NCBI GenBank assembly: GCA_027574665.1
Contig: CM050654.1
Location: forward strand, 21,458,222 to 21,522,221
Reading direction: 5' to 3'
DNA: 64,000 nucleotides
Source of the DNA: Rhynochetos jubatus
Taxonomy: Eukaryota; Chordata; Aves; Eurypygiformes; Rhynochetidae
The notes beneath the pieces were generated by a model. The model worked only from the letters and a program-made list of their open reading frames with translations. It had not been told where the DNA came from and searched no databases. Shown piece after piece: positions 29,701 to 38,000 of the stretch (its first letter is position 1; the number at the start of each line of letters is the position of its first letter). The translations under genes and the position numbers were made by a program.

Positions 29701-32700
29701 TCAGTAAGAGACAAGGTTTGCCTTGTGTGCTGCTCAAAGTCAGCACTGAACTGCACCCCTGGAATGGAAATCACAGACATGACTTTCCCTATCAGACTGT
29801 CCACCCTATTACATGGTGTGTTGAGCCTTTGCTTCTATGCCTGAAGCCAGGTAAGGAAATGCCAGACAAGGAGAACAACCTCTGGCAGGCAACACAGAAG
29901 TTATGCATGCAAAAGCAGTGGTCCTTGCTCACGGACATCCCCACGCCTAACTCTGAAGGCTGAGAGAGCACGGTAAAACTGATTTTGGAAACATGGCAGC
30001 AAGCCAAGTCCTTGTGGTGGAACATCCCTGTTTCTTGCTAAAGGTTTTCCCAGAGCTTTCTGGTATTTTCCTTCAGGGTCAGTAGCCTACACATGCGGCT
30101 GGACACCAGCCTTCACAGCGAAATGCCGCACTATGGCAATGAGCTGATGCAGAAGGTGGAAAGGTTTCAGAGATCTGTGATGGGACTGGAAAGAGAAAGC
30201 AGCTCTTTTCCACTTAAGGAAAGGTCCAGGTAAACTTTAAGGAAAAATGCAAAATGAGTGATACATGTAAAATACATTTCCAAAACAGTTCAATTTTGCC
30301 AGAAGGACTACATCTAGGCTTGCCTCACTTAGCTTCTGGTATTTAAAAATCTACCAGACTAAGTACTGGTAGACACAGGACACTGCCAGGGACGTGGCCA
30401 CCCAAGATAGCAGGCATGCAGAGCGGGGAAAGCATTCGCAAAAGTGTGAAACTAAGTACTCTTCAGGAACTTGTAATGAATTTTATCTCTGTGTGGATTC
30501 TAGCTGTAACCGCAATGGTGATGTTCCAGCACCAGGTGATTGGGCACCTTCCTACAAAGAACAAAAGCTTTTGATATATGGGATTGAATGGCTGCGTGAG
30601 TAGGCACGGGTCAGCAAAGCTGTTGATGTGGCAGAAAACATCGAGTTTCAGCAGCTAGCCACCAACTAAAACCACTCAGGTAATGCCTAATATCACTTAT
30701 ACAGATCATTTAACTGTAACTGCACCTGAAAACACTGCTGCTTGATAAGCCACCCTCCCTCTTGCATCAAACCAGACCAGGGAGCTGCCGACCAGAACAC
30801 AGCCTTCACCGTGGCAGCTGGTTTTCAAGTAGACCAACAAGTTGATCCAACTCATGCCACAGCTGGACACCTGCGAATGACTTTCCTTCTTTTCAAGGGA
30901 ACCTTAGTTAATGCTGATTGAGAAGCCTAAGCTAACGTAGAAACCACACCCTACAAATCTACCCACAGCCAGAAGTGATAGATGTCAGAACAAAGGGGGG
31001 CTGTGTGCTGCCAACAACACATTACCTCTCAGCTGAAAGAAGAGAACAATTAAACACTTTATTGAAAGGGGAATATTTTTTCTCTTGTGCCTCAAACCAT
31101 GAAAGTGCATGTCTGCCCTAGAGTTACTCATTGCTGCACTGTTGAAATGGGAATAATTCCTCGTCTGCCTGAGTATTTTCAAGACAGGGATGAAACTACC
31201 TCAGGATCATTTGAAAAATGTTTAAAGTGTACTACAATCAAATGGTTTGAACTTCCACCGTGCAGCATTTGCAGCTGATAGTGCTAATGTTAAATTCTGG
31301 AGACATGAGTCTGCCTACAAATTAATGGAAAATGTGAATTAATATTTTCTTCCAGCTAATTGCCCGGCTCATATATTGCACAGTGCAGCCATGCGTCATT
31401 TGATCTTGAGAACCCTCTAGCGAAAGTTTTCAATCACTTTTTCTCATCTGTCAAAAAACCTCAGAATTACAAGACATATTTCATTATCAGTCTGGAATGC
31501 CAGGAAATGTTTAGTCAAGTCTCTCCAAAACCGTTACCTTTATATGCTACGGTTAATTTATTGAAAAGCATTAGCTTAAAAGTATTGAAAGTCACCATAG
31601 GTAAGGATTAATTTTTTGAGTTGTACATTTCTAAGTTTTTTTTAATGGTGATGAAGATAGGGATGACGAGATACTTTTAGCATTTGAATGTTAATCGTGC
31701 AAAGAAGAGTTTTGTGATTTATTCTTAACATGAGAGTAATCTCATATATGTTGAAGTTGATGGTTAAAAACACTTACCAAAGAGCAAGCTACAACTTTTT
31801 TTAAAAAATAAATGCAATTCCTATTTCAAAACGTATCATCAAAAAGATGCAAACTGATTCAGTAGCACATGGCAGTTAAAAAATCCGGCATGCATGCTTT
31901 GATTTCAGAAAAAAACCTACTTTATCTTGAACCCTTCTTTCACTTCCTCTTAAAAATAGTGAAAAGCTTGGATTTCATGAGAACATGAGCATTATCAAGG
32001 GCTGCAGACTATGCAAGTTATGGGCCGTGTGTATCAGAAATACTGTTTAGTAAAAGATTCAGTGAAGTTTTTAGGGATATCTCAAGGGACAGGAGTCTTG
32101 TATTAGACAGTCATTGATGATCCATCTTTTAACCCAAATTCACTTCATTCCTTAAGTTTGGTTGAATGTTTTAGGTCAACTCCAATTCCAATGCAGGAGT
32201 GAAAAAAACAGGTTCCCATTTGGACAGAACGCACAAACTGCTTCCACGAGGACCAGTAGGCACCCTCCACTGCATTCATGAAACAAACAAAGCTGACCAA
32301 CAGCTCATTGTTAGAGATAGGGAAGCAAGATCAGAGATCAGACTTACATCAGTATTTAACACAGTAAGTAACTCGTTTTACAAGAGTTGTCTTCTTGTCG
32401 ATTATTTTTCTGTGGCTCGAAGTCTTGAAAGTTCATTATAAGAAATTAGGGGCTTCTGCTCTACAGTAATTTACTTGCCTAAAATGAATAAATCAATAAG
32501 AGACTACTAAGCCTTAAATCACCTACGTTGTAGTTGTAGGTATGCGGTTCTTTGCTGTCTTCTACTTTATTTTATTAGCAATGAAGTATCACAGATGCAA
32601 TTACTGTAATTCTGAAAACTGTCATAATATGTAACTAGACCATTTGCAAGCCAATGAATCACCACATAAACCATACTATTTATTAGTAACAATTGGCATG

Positions 32701-34244
32701 ACACACCGATGCAACGTGGCCATGTTCTGGATGTGTCTTAGTTTTCTTTTACAAAACGGTAAATGCAACTTGGACTTCTACGCATCACTTGTAAAATTCT
32801 TTTCAAATGCTATTCAAGAAAAGGTGGCAGCTAAAATGCAGTTCAACCCACTGAAAAATGCTGAAATACAGAATTTCACAAAGGTTTGTGCAAGACACTC
32901 ACGCTCTTACAAAGTTGTGTACCTTCTCCTTGGGTTGACAATGCTGCAGTTCTGACACTAGAAAGGCAGAGACTATTCACATAAATTCCCTATATGCCTA
33001 CTGAAAAAGCACAAGCTGTCTTTTTAACTTCCTATAATCTTTCACTCAACTTATTAAAGATTTTAGGCTAGCCTGAGTCCTTCTGATACGTGGAGGAAGT
33101 ATTTAACTAGTATAAAAACTTCCAAGATCTCTGCTGTTCAAATGCACTTACCTAGAAACAGTTCCATAATAAAGAAAACTTTCATTTCATCATTTATAAA
33201 AACATGACATCAGAAATGCGAAAAAAAAATCTCAAAGGAGGCTATAAAAAAGTAATTTTTGTTCAATTTAGGTAGAATAGATTCCCTTAGGTGAACAGAA
33301 ATGTAATTTAACTTACTTCTGTCTTTCAGTATTTGCAAATTGTTAAATGAACTGTCCAATTAATAGAAAATTGGATTTAATCAGTCTTGTCTGAACTATG
33401 ACAGTTTTGCTTTTTCACCCCTGGGAAATGCACATCCACTGGGGGAGCTGAACAAGGTTTGATACCTGAAGGGAAGGTATGAAGGCTTAACAAATTTAAA
33501 CGGTTTGGCTCTGAACTGGGTGACAGAGGTTGGGTTTCTTGGTGTGGAGGGGGCTGGAGGCAGTGACAGGACATGGACACAAGTGGTAGAAAGGGTGCTT
33601 TGAAGAGGACCTCGGAGTACAGGGATGGTGGGACCTGAAAACCCATTACATACACCAAAGCCCCTACACATAACAAGTTCTGCGGTCGAAAGGGTTGGTC
33701 GAAGAAACAAACGCTTCTGTCAGATAGCCTCTTTTTGTCAAGCGCTGAAATTAACGGAGCAGAAACTATCGCTGCCAAACGTTCCTGTGGCCTGTCCGTG
33801 CTGCGCAGGCCTCAGGGCTGCTCACCACCAGGGAGAGAGCAGGTGCTGCCCCGCTCCGGGCGGTGCCAGCCAGGTGAGACGGCCAGGCCGGCCCTACGCT
33901 CTCCCACAGCGCCCAGGGAACGCGCACTAAGGAACGGCGAGACTTGACAGTTGCGGCCGCTGCTGCGGGACCCCGCTGTGGCTCCCCAGGCCTCCCCGAC
34001 ACTCCCGGGCGCTCCGGCTGCCGGCGCGGTCTCCCCAGTGGGGCGGCGGCGGGTCTTTCTGCTCCTCGATTTCAAAGCAAGCCCCAACTCAACAGCGGCG
34101 CCGCGGCGGCCGGCGAGAAGGACGGGAGGCGGGCGAAGCTCCGTGCCGGGCCCGCGCCTTGCCCCCCTCCCCCACCCCCCACAGCGGCGGTGGCGCGCAC
34201 TCACCTCCGCTCCGCAGCACGTTGACAGCTCTGGGCGCCGCCAT
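35..34244 (-). CDS. METAP1D: METAP1D, mitochondrial methionine aminopeptidase 1D (spliced, 3' end outside window)
   Basis: Six coding exons join in frame: 34244-34205, 10994-10831, 8353-8204, 4832-4684, 4014-3972 and 198-35. They total 710 nt, or 236 codons plus two bases. The product is a type 1 (M24A) methionine aminopeptidase that removes initiator Met from mitochondrially made proteins. Residues 1-68 contain no Asp or Glu and seven Arg, as expected of a matrix-targeting presequence. The M24 fold begins near residue 69 and carries CHGIPD (His163), INIDVT (Asp180) and HGDTSETF (Asp191), the counterparts of E. coli His79, Asp97 and Asp108. The remaining metal ligands and the stop codon lie beyond the left edge, because the human protein is about 335 residues long. 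All junctions are GT-AG. HAT1 lies upstream on the same strand, matching the human order. Identification rests on residue-by-residue similarity to the remembered human protein. Confidence 0.95.
199..3971 (-). other. METAP1D: METAP1D intron 5
   Basis: 3.8 kb. There is a moderately GC-rich patch at about 505-830 with open frames on both strands that match nothing known. Most of 1.7-3.3 kb is very AT-rich. No transposon is recognised. Confidence 0.8.
3972..4014 (-). CDS. METAP1D: METAP1D coding exon 5 (43-nt exon carrying a metal-ligand Asp)
   Basis: A 43-nt exon that completes Ser168 and encodes [14 protein letters not shown] (169-182). Asp180 (codon 3980-3978) corresponds to E. coli Asp97, a metal ligand. 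The acceptor is TTTATGTTTCAG at 4015 and the donor is GTGAGT at 3971. Its length is not a multiple of three, so skipping it would both remove the ligand and shift the frame. Confidence 0.96.
4684..4832 (-). CDS. METAP1D: METAP1D coding exon 4 (substrate pocket and first catalytic His)
   Basis: 149 nt encoding residues 119-167 plus two bases of Ser168. It contains MTTEEID, the [21 protein letters not shown] block and CHGIPD. His163 (codon 4700-4698) corresponds to E. coli His79, the conserved active-site histidine of type 1 MetAPs. The acceptor ends TTTTAG at 4833 and the donor is CAG|GTATTT at 4683. This is the most conserved part of the gene in the window. Confidence 0.97.
4833..8203 (-). 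other. METAP1D: METAP1D intron 3 (with the short intron 4 at 4015-4683)
   Basis: 3.4 kb of unique-looking sequence. The frames at about 5.9-6.5 kb are short and overlap on both strands, with no recognised product. The 669-nt intron 4 holds nothing recognisable. Confidence 0.75.
8204..8353 (-). CDS. METAP1D: METAP1D coding exon 3 (start of mature enzyme)
   Basis: Exactly fifty codons (residues 69-118), phase 0 at both ends. It reads from [18 protein letters not shown] to [11 protein letters not shown], with few differences from human. The acceptor is CCTTTTTCTCCAAG and the donor is AAG|GTAAC. It encodes the N-terminal helix region of the M24 domain that precedes the metal-binding core. Confidence 0.95.
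8354..10830 (-). other. METAP1D: METAP1D intron 2
   Basis: 2.5 kb with no recognised gene or repeat beyond short A-rich runs (for example near 10190-10220). Confidence 0.75.
10831..10994 (-). CDS. METAP1D: METAP1D coding exon 2 (mitochondrial presequence)
   Basis: 164 nt encoding residues 14-68. The acceptor is a pyrimidine-rich tract ending CCAG at 10998-10995, and the donor is AAG|GTACTG at 10830. It contains [15 protein letters not shown] and ends SPAHPVPK, closely matching the human segments NHIYLHKQSSSQQRR and SAHPVPK. There are no acidic residues and six of the seven presequence arginines are here. It is the least conserved exon, as expected for a cleaved targeting peptide. Confidence 0.93.
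11716..11770 (+). repeat. Homopurine A-rich tract (AAAAAAG)n
   Basis: A near-pure A tract followed by several AAAAAAG/AAAAAG units. Low-complexity sequence in METAP1D intron 1, possibly a decayed poly(A) tail, though no element is recognised on either side. Confidence 0.85.
14125..14660. promoter_or_regulatory. Candidate conserved non-coding element 1 (METAP1D intron 1)
   Basis: A repeat-free block with many transcription-factor-like motifs. These include TGAGTCAGC followed by CCAAT (14223-14235), CATGCATGC (14360-14368) and TTAATTAA (14444-14451, homeodomain type), plus several ATTTAAAT/TATTAAT words. METAP1D introns near DLX1/2 are plausible enhancer hosts. Conservation has not been measured; the call is by appearance only. 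Confidence 0.35.
17252..17274. repeat. (AT)n(AC)n microsatellite
   Basis: Alternating AT then AC dinucleotides over about 23 nt in METAP1D intron 1. Confidence 0.85.
17409..17458. repeat. AT-rich palindromic repeat
   Basis: TACCATAGTA occurs twice (17409-17418, 17449-17458). TATGGTATA (17433-17441) and TATACCATA (17447-17455) form a perfect 9-bp inverted repeat around a 5-nt loop. The block is probably derived from an AT microsatellite. Confidence 0.7.
19520..20165. promoter_or_regulatory. Candidate conserved non-coding element 2 (METAP1D intron 1)
   Basis: A very AT-rich, repeat-free block with a perfect octamer ATGCAAAT (19744-19751) overlapping TTAAT, and multiple AATTA/ATTAA homeodomain-like words. 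It directly precedes the CpG-rich islet. It could be an enhancer; conservation is untested. Confidence 0.3.
20172..20186 (+). repeat. Short (CA)n repeat
   Basis: About seven CA units next to a CATAAAAG sequence, just before a CpG-rich islet in METAP1D intron 1. Confidence 0.8.
20260..20580. promoter_or_regulatory. CpG-rich islet in METAP1D intron 1
   Basis: About 23 CpGs in roughly 310 nt, within otherwise CpG-poor AT-rich intron. It contains a perfect 14-bp inverted repeat CCCCGTGCCAAGAA (20387-20400) / TTCTTGGCACGGGG (20475-20488), each arm carrying a TTGGCA NFI-type half-site. A CATAAAAG sequence lies about 70 nt upstream on the plus strand. It could be an intragenic promoter or enhancer. 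Open frames in it are short and unrecognised. Confidence 0.45.
25940..26160 (+). repeat. Ancient amniote interspersed repeat (CR1-L3/MIR-like), tentative
   Basis: The block contains AGCATTTTTATAGTGCTTTT, CATCTTCGAAGTGCTTTACA, a degraded CTGCAAGGTAGATAAATAT and later CTTATCCAAGGGCATGCA and CTCCTGGCTCCTAGTCC. This order resembles old SINE/LINE 3' modules shared by amniotes. The family assignment is from memory and uncertain. It lies in METAP1D intron 1. Confidence 0.5.
26738..26759 (+). repeat. Poly(T) tract of 22
   Basis: An uninterrupted run of 22 T in METAP1D intron 1. It reads as poly(A) in the direction of METAP1D transcription. No attached retrocopy is recognised. Confidence 0.85.
34205..34244 (-). 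CDS. METAP1D: METAP1D coding exon 1 (start of presequence)
   Basis: Forty coding nucleotides: ATG at 34244-34242, thirteen codons ([13 protein letters not shown]) and the first base of a split Gly codon, then a GTGAGT donor at 34204. The human protein also begins MAAP and breaks after Gly14. The chosen start has a strong context (AAG before ATG, G after). A second in-frame ATG lies nine bases upstream at 34253-34251 and would add Met-Gly-Lys. I prefer the inner ATG because it matches the human start. Confidence 0.9.
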
Positions 34245-34248
34245 CTTG
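34237..34248 (-). promoter_or_regulatory. METAP1D: YY1-type site over the METAP1D start codon
   Basis: The minus strand reads CAAGATGGCGGC, the canonical YY1 consensus in its usual orientation relative to transcription. The ATG inside it is the predicted METAP1D initiation codon. YY1 sites of this form are known near the start of many TATA-less nuclear genes, including ones for mitochondrial proteins. Binding is inferred, not shown. Confidence 0.6.
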
Positions 34249-34299
34249 CCCATGTGAGGTGGGGTCACGTGGCCGCGGGAGGTCAAGCCAGGCCGGCGG

Positions 34300-35075
34300 G
34301 CGGGAAAGGGGGGAGCCCTGACCGCCTCGCGCCGGGCGCGAGGGACGTGGGGCACCGGGTCAGCCGGCGCCGGTGGGCGCGCGCCGCCTGAGGCGGAGGA
34401 GGGTTCCGGCAGGTAAGTGCCGCCCGCGGGCCTCGGGCAGGGTCGTGACAAGCCAGTCCCCTCAGGACCGCCGGCACCGTCCCCGAGCCGGGCGGCGCCC
34501 CGCAGCCGGCGGATGTCACTTCCCGCTCTGCCCCGTAGCCCTCGCAGGGTGCAGCTCGTCAGCCGGCGGGCGCGGGGCCCGGCTGCTCCTCGGCTGCGGC
34601 TGTGGCGGCGTGGCGGGAGCGCCCCCTTCCCGCCCTGCCGCGGCGGGGAGCCGCGGGGGCTTCGCGAGGCGGCGCGGGCACGGCGGGCTCCGCCGCTGGC
34701 CCCGCGGGAGCGGGCTGTGACAGGCAGCCTTCGGTCGCGAGTGCTGCGCCGCGCTGCCGTTAGTGGCGGCCTCGGCCTGCCCTGCGGCGGGATGTTGGGC
34801 GGCCGTCAGGTCGGTGCTGCCCTGCAGTGCCGCTGAGGTGCCCTTCTGTGCCGTTCCCATCCTTCTCGGGCTGGGAACGCACCGAGCGGGCCTCGAGACT
34901 GCTCTTTCCACCAGAGACGTGGCAGAGACGGCGCTTCCCAGAGCGGGCCTCGGTCTCAGAAGAGTTGCAACCGTTCCATGAGTGCTGGAGCCACCTCGAA
35001 ATTTCCTTTTGTATTTTTTTTAATAACTTTTTTGTATCCTTGTGAATAAAAAGATGAACTACTCTTTATGAATTA
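34300..35075 (+). ncRNA. Candidate divergent transcript from the METAP1D CpG island
   Basis: The plus strand of the CpG island carries a perfect CAG|GTAAGT donor (34410-34418) and a plausible acceptor CTCTTTCCACCAG ending 34914. AATAAA follows at 35045-35050, with a GT/T-rich element about 25-45 nt later (around 35075-35100). This would make a short RNA, unspliced or with a roughly 500-nt intron. Open frames on this strand (up to 139 codons, 34417-34836) look like GC-driven chance. The start is unknown and the placement approximate. Confidence 0.35.
35045..35050 (+). terminator. Plus-strand poly(A) signal AATAAA
   Basis: AATAAA is followed within 45 nt by TTTTTGCTGTTGTATTCGTTG, a good GU/U-rich downstream element. 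It lies just outside the CpG island, on the strand opposite METAP1D. Confidence 0.5.
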
Positions 35076-38000
35076 AGTTTTTGCTGTTGTATTCGTTGTA
35101 AAGGCCTATACAGAATCTGAGGGATAAAGTTTGAACCCTGAACCTCAAAAATTCTAGCTACACTCATCATTTCATCTGCATGGCCAAAATTCATGTGTTC
35201 AGAAAAAATCTAAAAGAGCAAACTTTTCAGTAGAGCTGCATCTTTCCAACATTTTTTGGTACAGGTGTCACCTTAAAGAAATACCACCGTCTTACACTGT
35301 GGTAGTGTGGTAGGTTTTGTTTTCAGTCAAATAAAAATCAAACGAAACTTCTAACGTCCATTTATCATTTCTATTTTCCTCTGCTTTGTTTCCTCGCCTG
35401 CATTTGGCTTGCCTGTATGAACTTCTCAAACACATTTTGGAGTTGCTTTGGAACTGTTCTTATGGCTAGTCAGAGTTTGAGAAACACTGTCACAGGGCAT
35501 ATATCCGACAGCTGGCAGGTGAGAGCTAAACTTGAAGGAATCAAATCACCAAATGAAAGGATGAGTAGAATGCGTTAGGGTAGTGATTGCAAGAGTAAAA
35601 GGAAGAACCCAAAATGTAGAAGTAATACATATATTCTTTCTTATATCCTCACACATGTAATGATCCTTGTATCCACACGCATGTGTAACACACAGTGGTA
35701 ACCTGTGGGATAAGTAAGCAAATTTTCAAATGAGAACAGAGGCTGGCTGTTTATCTCCAGAGTTTTTAATCTCCTGGTATGCCTGTTAATAGCTTTTAAC
35801 TTCACATCTACAAATTTTAAAATTTGGTTAACAAGAATAGACTCAAGGCCCGAAGCAGGTGGAAATGCTTTTATTTACCTCCCTCTGCTCTGCAAAAAGC
35901 CTGAAAAATCTATGAACTTAAAAGTTACACAGTAAGTATTTCTGCCTTTAAGGAGCAAATTCCAAAAGTTCTCTGATCATAAAAACCCCCAAGTGCTGTG
36001 ATCCTCTCAGCGGTCCTATACAGAGAGCGCTAGCAAAAGTACATCGCTTAATCAGCTGCCACACACAGCGCAACAGGCAGCCTATCATACAGCTTATATC
36101 CAGACCACATAGTAGTTTAGAGATCAATACAATACATCGCACTGCCTCCAAAAAATAGAACAATCCACTCCTTACAGTCACACTCCGCACCAAGTGATAT
36201 GTTTCATCATCGATATTCAGTGAGGGGAGAATGACAGGATTTTAACAGTAGAAAACCAGCTAGAGACGAAGAAAGCATCGCTGAACTGCCCGGTTACACT
36301 TCGTGAGCATCATTACCCACTGCTCACTGTGAGAGGTACGCACACTGTGCGTTTGCAGCGCAGAAATGTGCATGTCTTCACCTTGTTACTAATTCTGCAA
36401 TATACTATGGTCTTTCAGGAGTTTGAATCTCATTGGGTATTGTTTTATTTTCTATTTGGCAAGGCTTTGGGAATGCAGACACCCAACGATCGGTTCTATG
36501 ACAACAATGTACAGTGTAAAGCAATCACACATTATTGGTGCTTGGCAGAAGTAACTCGGTGTATGCTGGAGTGGGTGTGCCCGTGTGCCTAAAGAGCACA
36601 GCTCACCTCACATAACAGTAGCCATATATGATAAGTAATTCACCGTCTCTTCCTGAACTGGCACTAAAGAAAAGAAACAAAGGGCTCCAAGGTAGCCTAG
36701 ACTCACCTTTCTTACGTGAGTCAATAAGTATGTCCACTCAGTGGCACAAGAGACCACTGTTAGAGAAAATAAAGTGAATGTTTGGCTTTTGTCTGCAGCC
36801 TCAAGACCAAAATTCTGTATTGCAACAGCCTGAAAACTCGATGACATAACAAAATGCAGGAACTGGAGACAGTGCTAGTTATGCTGCTACCGCCTTTGTA
36901 ATTACCTTGTCCTTAAGTGTCAGGTTATTTCACAAATACTTGTAGGTGTGTGCTAGCGGTTAGACGGGACCAATTCCTTTTGCATATCAGAAACCAAGAA
37001 GGGATCGATTGCATTCCAAGAGAACAGCTGTGTGATTTTTGCAGTCTCGCAATGAATCTTAAGCCTAACAACAGTCATTATTCATTAGTCTCTAATTTAT
37101 GCCAAATGCAGGTTTTTTGCCTTTTACTAAGAAATACAGATAACAGATACAGGTTTGTAGAAGCCTTATACCAGTAAAATGAGGATGAGTATCTCAGGAA
37201 AGGAGAGATACACCACATCCTAACACAGCAAACCTGAAAAATCATACTCTGCCATGTTCAAGTTCTGTCACCAAAACAAAATATGTCACTTTTTTCCCTC
37301 CCGTATGTAATTTTCTTTTGTTCATATTTGGCAAATCATCTGAAATGTTTAACATGGACAGTGATATTTCAAACTATCCTGAGGCTTCAGGTTGGGAAGC
37401 AGCTTTGGAGAAATCACTTTTTTTAAAACACATCTGTGTGTTATGTTTGTCAAGGAGAGTCTTGCACACCCCATCTCACTTAGATTAGCTCTGTGCAGTC
37501 AGAGTCAGCATGTTCTAAATGTAGAATCTCAACTTTATTCTCTCCCTAGATACTCCACAGGCTGATATTAAAACAGGCAAAAGATGTGCTAAGGAAGACA
37601 GAAAGCTGGGCTTTAAATGCAAGTTTGAAAGCAGTCTGTAAAACAACGGAGTTGTGCCTCACGTATACATGAGATCTTACACAGACAAATACAGAAATAC
37701 ACTTCTAGTTCAAGTATAGCAGCTGGGTACTTCTGGGGTAAGGCTTAGGCTGCTTAGACTTTCCTATCTAAGTTTGTCTTAAAAGATGATTTAGTTCCAC
37801 AGCAGTTTTGGCTGATGAGGCTGGTGCTGTTTGGGTCCTGCTCCAATCACAGACGGGTGTCCTGTTTTCAGCACTGGTGTTCATCTGGTCCATGGTGAGA
37901 TAGTTTGGAATCCTGAACTTGCAAAAAACCCCAAAACCTCCTACGTCAGTGATACAGAATATATCCAATCAGACAAAGCCACACCAAACTCTTACATCAC

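Larger units (their letters stand above)
10995..34204 (-). other. METAP1D: METAP1D intron 1 (23 kb)
   Basis: The long first intron between exon 1 in the CpG island and exon 2. It contains the simple repeats, the old repeat at 25.9-26.2 kb, the CpG-rich islet at 20.3 kb and the candidate conserved blocks listed separately. The rest (11-14 kb, 15-19 kb, 20.7-25.9 kb, 26.2-33.7 kb) shows only scattered short frames. The longest is 193 codons at 25313-25894 on the minus strand, without recognisable domains. Confidence 0.75.
33780..34950. promoter_or_regulatory. METAP1D: CpG-island promoter of METAP1D (probably bidirectional)
   Basis: A GC- and CpG-rich block of just over 1 kb centred on METAP1D exon 1, in sharp contrast to the AT-rich flanks. 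No TATA box is evident near the start. A palindromic E-box CACGTG sits at 34266-34271, about 22 nt upstream of the start codon in gene orientation. A CAG|GTAAGT donor consensus on the plus strand at 34410-34418 and a poly(A) signal at 35045 suggest transcription in both directions. The boundaries are estimated by eye. Confidence 0.8.

Noticed and set aside
33812-34911. Several 100-146-codon frames on both strands of the CpG island
   Set aside because: Arg/Pro/Ala/Gly-rich translations typical of CpG islands. Only the short METAP1D exon 1 segment within 34089-34451 matches a known protein.
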